A stretch of DNA of 5,469 nt from assembly GCA_017613055.1 (NCBI GenBank), contig JAGAES010000099.1, forward strand, positions 1-5,469, written 5' to 3'. Origin of the DNA: Lachnospiraceae bacterium. Its GTDB lineage: Bacteria > Bacillota_A > Clostridia > Lachnospirales > Lachnospiraceae. This document shows, piece after piece, positions 4,996 through 5,469 of the stretch. Every line of letters starts with the position of its first letter. Position 1 is the stretch's first letter. The notes beneath the pieces were generated by a model, which did not search any database, had not been told where the DNA came from, and saw nothing but the letters and a program-made list of their open reading frames with translations. Made by a program: the position numbers and the translations under genes.

Positions 4996-5343
4996 ATGAA
5001 GAAGCTCATCGGATTTCTCTGCGGCGCTGTTGCCGTACTCGCCGGCGCTTACGCCGTGATTCGCCTGATTAACCGGAAACGTTTTCAGGAACAGACTTTT
5101 TCGGAGGAAGACCCCGATGAAGATATCTTCGAGGATGACCCCGAGATTACCGGCGAGAATCCCGTTTATGTTTCCGACCGTTCCGGCGACGGCAACGTCG
5201 ACACGTTCATGATGGACACGACCGGCGACGGCAAGATTGACACGGTCCTGCTTGATACGACCGGCGACGGCGAGGTTGACACGGTTCTGACCGACACAAC
5301 CGGCGACGGCGAACTGGACACCATCTACACGGATTTCAATTAA
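4996..5343 (+). CDS. Small membrane-anchored protein with four DxxGDGxxD calcium-binding-like repeats
   Basis: This 115-residue protein starts with a hydrophobic segment (about 4-22) and then a basic cluster R23, R27, K28, R29. A very acidic linker follows (about 36-50). Residues 61-112 are four tandem 13-residue repeats of the form D-x-x-G-D-G-x-x-D-T-x-x-x, at 61-73, 74-86, 87-99 and 100-112, ending in DFN. The pattern resembles the Asp-rich loops of thrombospondin type 3, dockerin and EF-hand calcium sites, but the EF-hand helices are missing and position 3 is Ser or Thr rather than Asp. Metal binding is therefore plausible, not shown. The basic residues after the membrane segment favour a cytoplasmic C-terminus by the positive-inside rule, which would be unusual for a calcium-binding domain. 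No lipobox is seen. AAGAGG (4984-4989) lies 6 nt before the ATG. The gene is monocistronic, with its own promoter and terminator, and divergent from the nfn operon. Confidence 0.82.
   Translation: MKKLIGFLCGAVAVLAGAYAVIRLINRKRFQEQTFSEEDPDEDIFEDDPEITGENPVYVSDRSGDGNVDTFMMDTTGDGKIDTVLLDTTGDGEVDTVLTDTTGDGELDTIYTDFN
5176..5331 (+). repeat. Four tandem 39-bp coding repeats
   Basis: Units start at 5176, 5215, 5254 and 5293, each encoding one 13-residue D-x-x-G-D-G repeat. The core CCGGCGACGGC is identical in all four, while flanking bases vary mostly by codon choice. This suggests internal duplication followed by drift under selection for the Gly and Asp positions. The region could expand or contract by slippage or recombination. 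Confidence 0.9.
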
Positions 5344-5353
5344 AGAATTTCGA

Positions 5354-5382
5354 GGGCTGCCGCTTCTGCGGCGGCCTTTTTT
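5354..5382 (+). terminator. Rho-independent terminator of the repeat protein gene
   Basis: GGCTGCCGC (5355-5363) pairs with GCGGCGGCC (5368-5376), with one U-G wobble, around a TTCT loop. Six T residues follow (5377-5382). It begins 10 nt after the stop codon and is a standard intrinsic terminator for the plus strand. Confidence 0.88.
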
Positions 5383-5395
5383 GTTCCGCACGGCG

Positions 5396-5441
5396 AAAAG
5401 GCAACCCGGATGGCAAAAAACAACCATATGGGTTGCCTTTT
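5396..5441. terminator. 12-bp perfect inverted repeat, possible bidirectional terminator
   Basis: AAAAGGCAACCC (5396-5407) and GGGTTGCCTTTT (5430-5441) pair perfectly. Inside the 22-nt loop, ATGG (5410-5413) and CCAT (5424-5427) can extend the stem beyond a 2x2 internal loop. Both strands end in a TTTT run, as in bidirectional terminators. The upstream gene already has its own terminator, so this one may serve a gene converging from the right, outside the window. Confidence 0.6.
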
Positions 5442-5446
5442 AATCT

Positions 5447-5469
5447 GGCGAAAGGGCAAAAAGGCAACC
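5447..5469. repeat. Partial second copy of the GGCAACC arm at the right edge
   Basis: AAAAAGGCAACC (5458-5469) repeats the left arm of the preceding inverted repeat and reaches the window edge. Nearby, GGCGAAAGGGCAA (5447-5459) is a one-mismatch copy of 5392-5404. The right arm at 5430-5441 could pair with either copy. What follows is not visible. Confidence 0.5.

Noticed and set aside
4975..5427. Minus-strand frame of 150 codons through the repeat protein gene
   Set aside because: Its apparent repeats are the complement of the 39-bp units; it runs against the promoter and terminator pair of the plus-strand gene and lacks a proper RBS.
5396..5469. Integron attC site or CRISPR array
   Set aside because: Arms do not fit the attC core pattern and there are too few, unevenly spaced copies for a CRISPR array.

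Overview
The window looks like a chromosomal stretch from a Clostridia-type Bacillota, possibly a Lachnospiraceae-like anaerobe. The reasons are strong AGGAGG-type ribosome binding sites, TATAAT -10 boxes with 16-18 nt spacers, an NfnAB electron-bifurcating pair, a PfoR-type PTS IIC protein and a VTC-domain polyphosphate polymerase. No mobile element, tRNA, rRNA or CRISPR was seen. The taxonomic placement is inference.

Layout. (1) Positions 1-331, minus strand: 5' part of a VTC-domain (polyphosphate polymerase-like) gene running off the left edge. (2) Positions 332-542: divergent intergenic region with a plus-strand promoter overlapped by operator-like dyads. (3) Positions 543-1688, plus strand: a stand-alone membrane PTS IIC protein of the PfoR / PTS_EIIC_2 family. 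(4) Positions 1713-1740: a hairpin terminator between two convergent genes; the stop codon of the minus-strand gene lies in its loop. (5) Positions 4802 down to 1725, minus strand: a three-gene operon made of an unrecognised two-TM membrane protein, then nfnA (FAD/[2Fe-2S] subunit), then nfnB (FAD/two [4Fe-4S] subunit). The spacings are 13 nt and a TAATG stop/start overlap. (6) Positions 4803-4995: divergent regulatory region with two clear back-to-back sigma-A-type promoters and, on the minus-strand side, a leader of about 70 nt with two perfect inverted repeats. (7) Positions 4996-5343, plus strand: a 115-residue membrane-anchored protein with four tandem 13-residue DxxGDGxxD repeats. (8) Positions 5354-5469: its terminator, then a 12-bp inverted repeat and a third copy of one arm that reaches the right edge.

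How it fits together. NfnA and NfnB should form the cytoplasmic NADH-dependent reduced ferredoxin:NADP+ oxidoreductase, which couples NADH and ferredoxin to NADPH. The gene in front of them encodes a membrane protein with no obvious redox centre, so its relation to Nfn is open. The least ordinary items are the small DxxGDG repeat protein divergent from that operon, the structured leader of the operon, and the competing inverted-repeat arms at the right edge.
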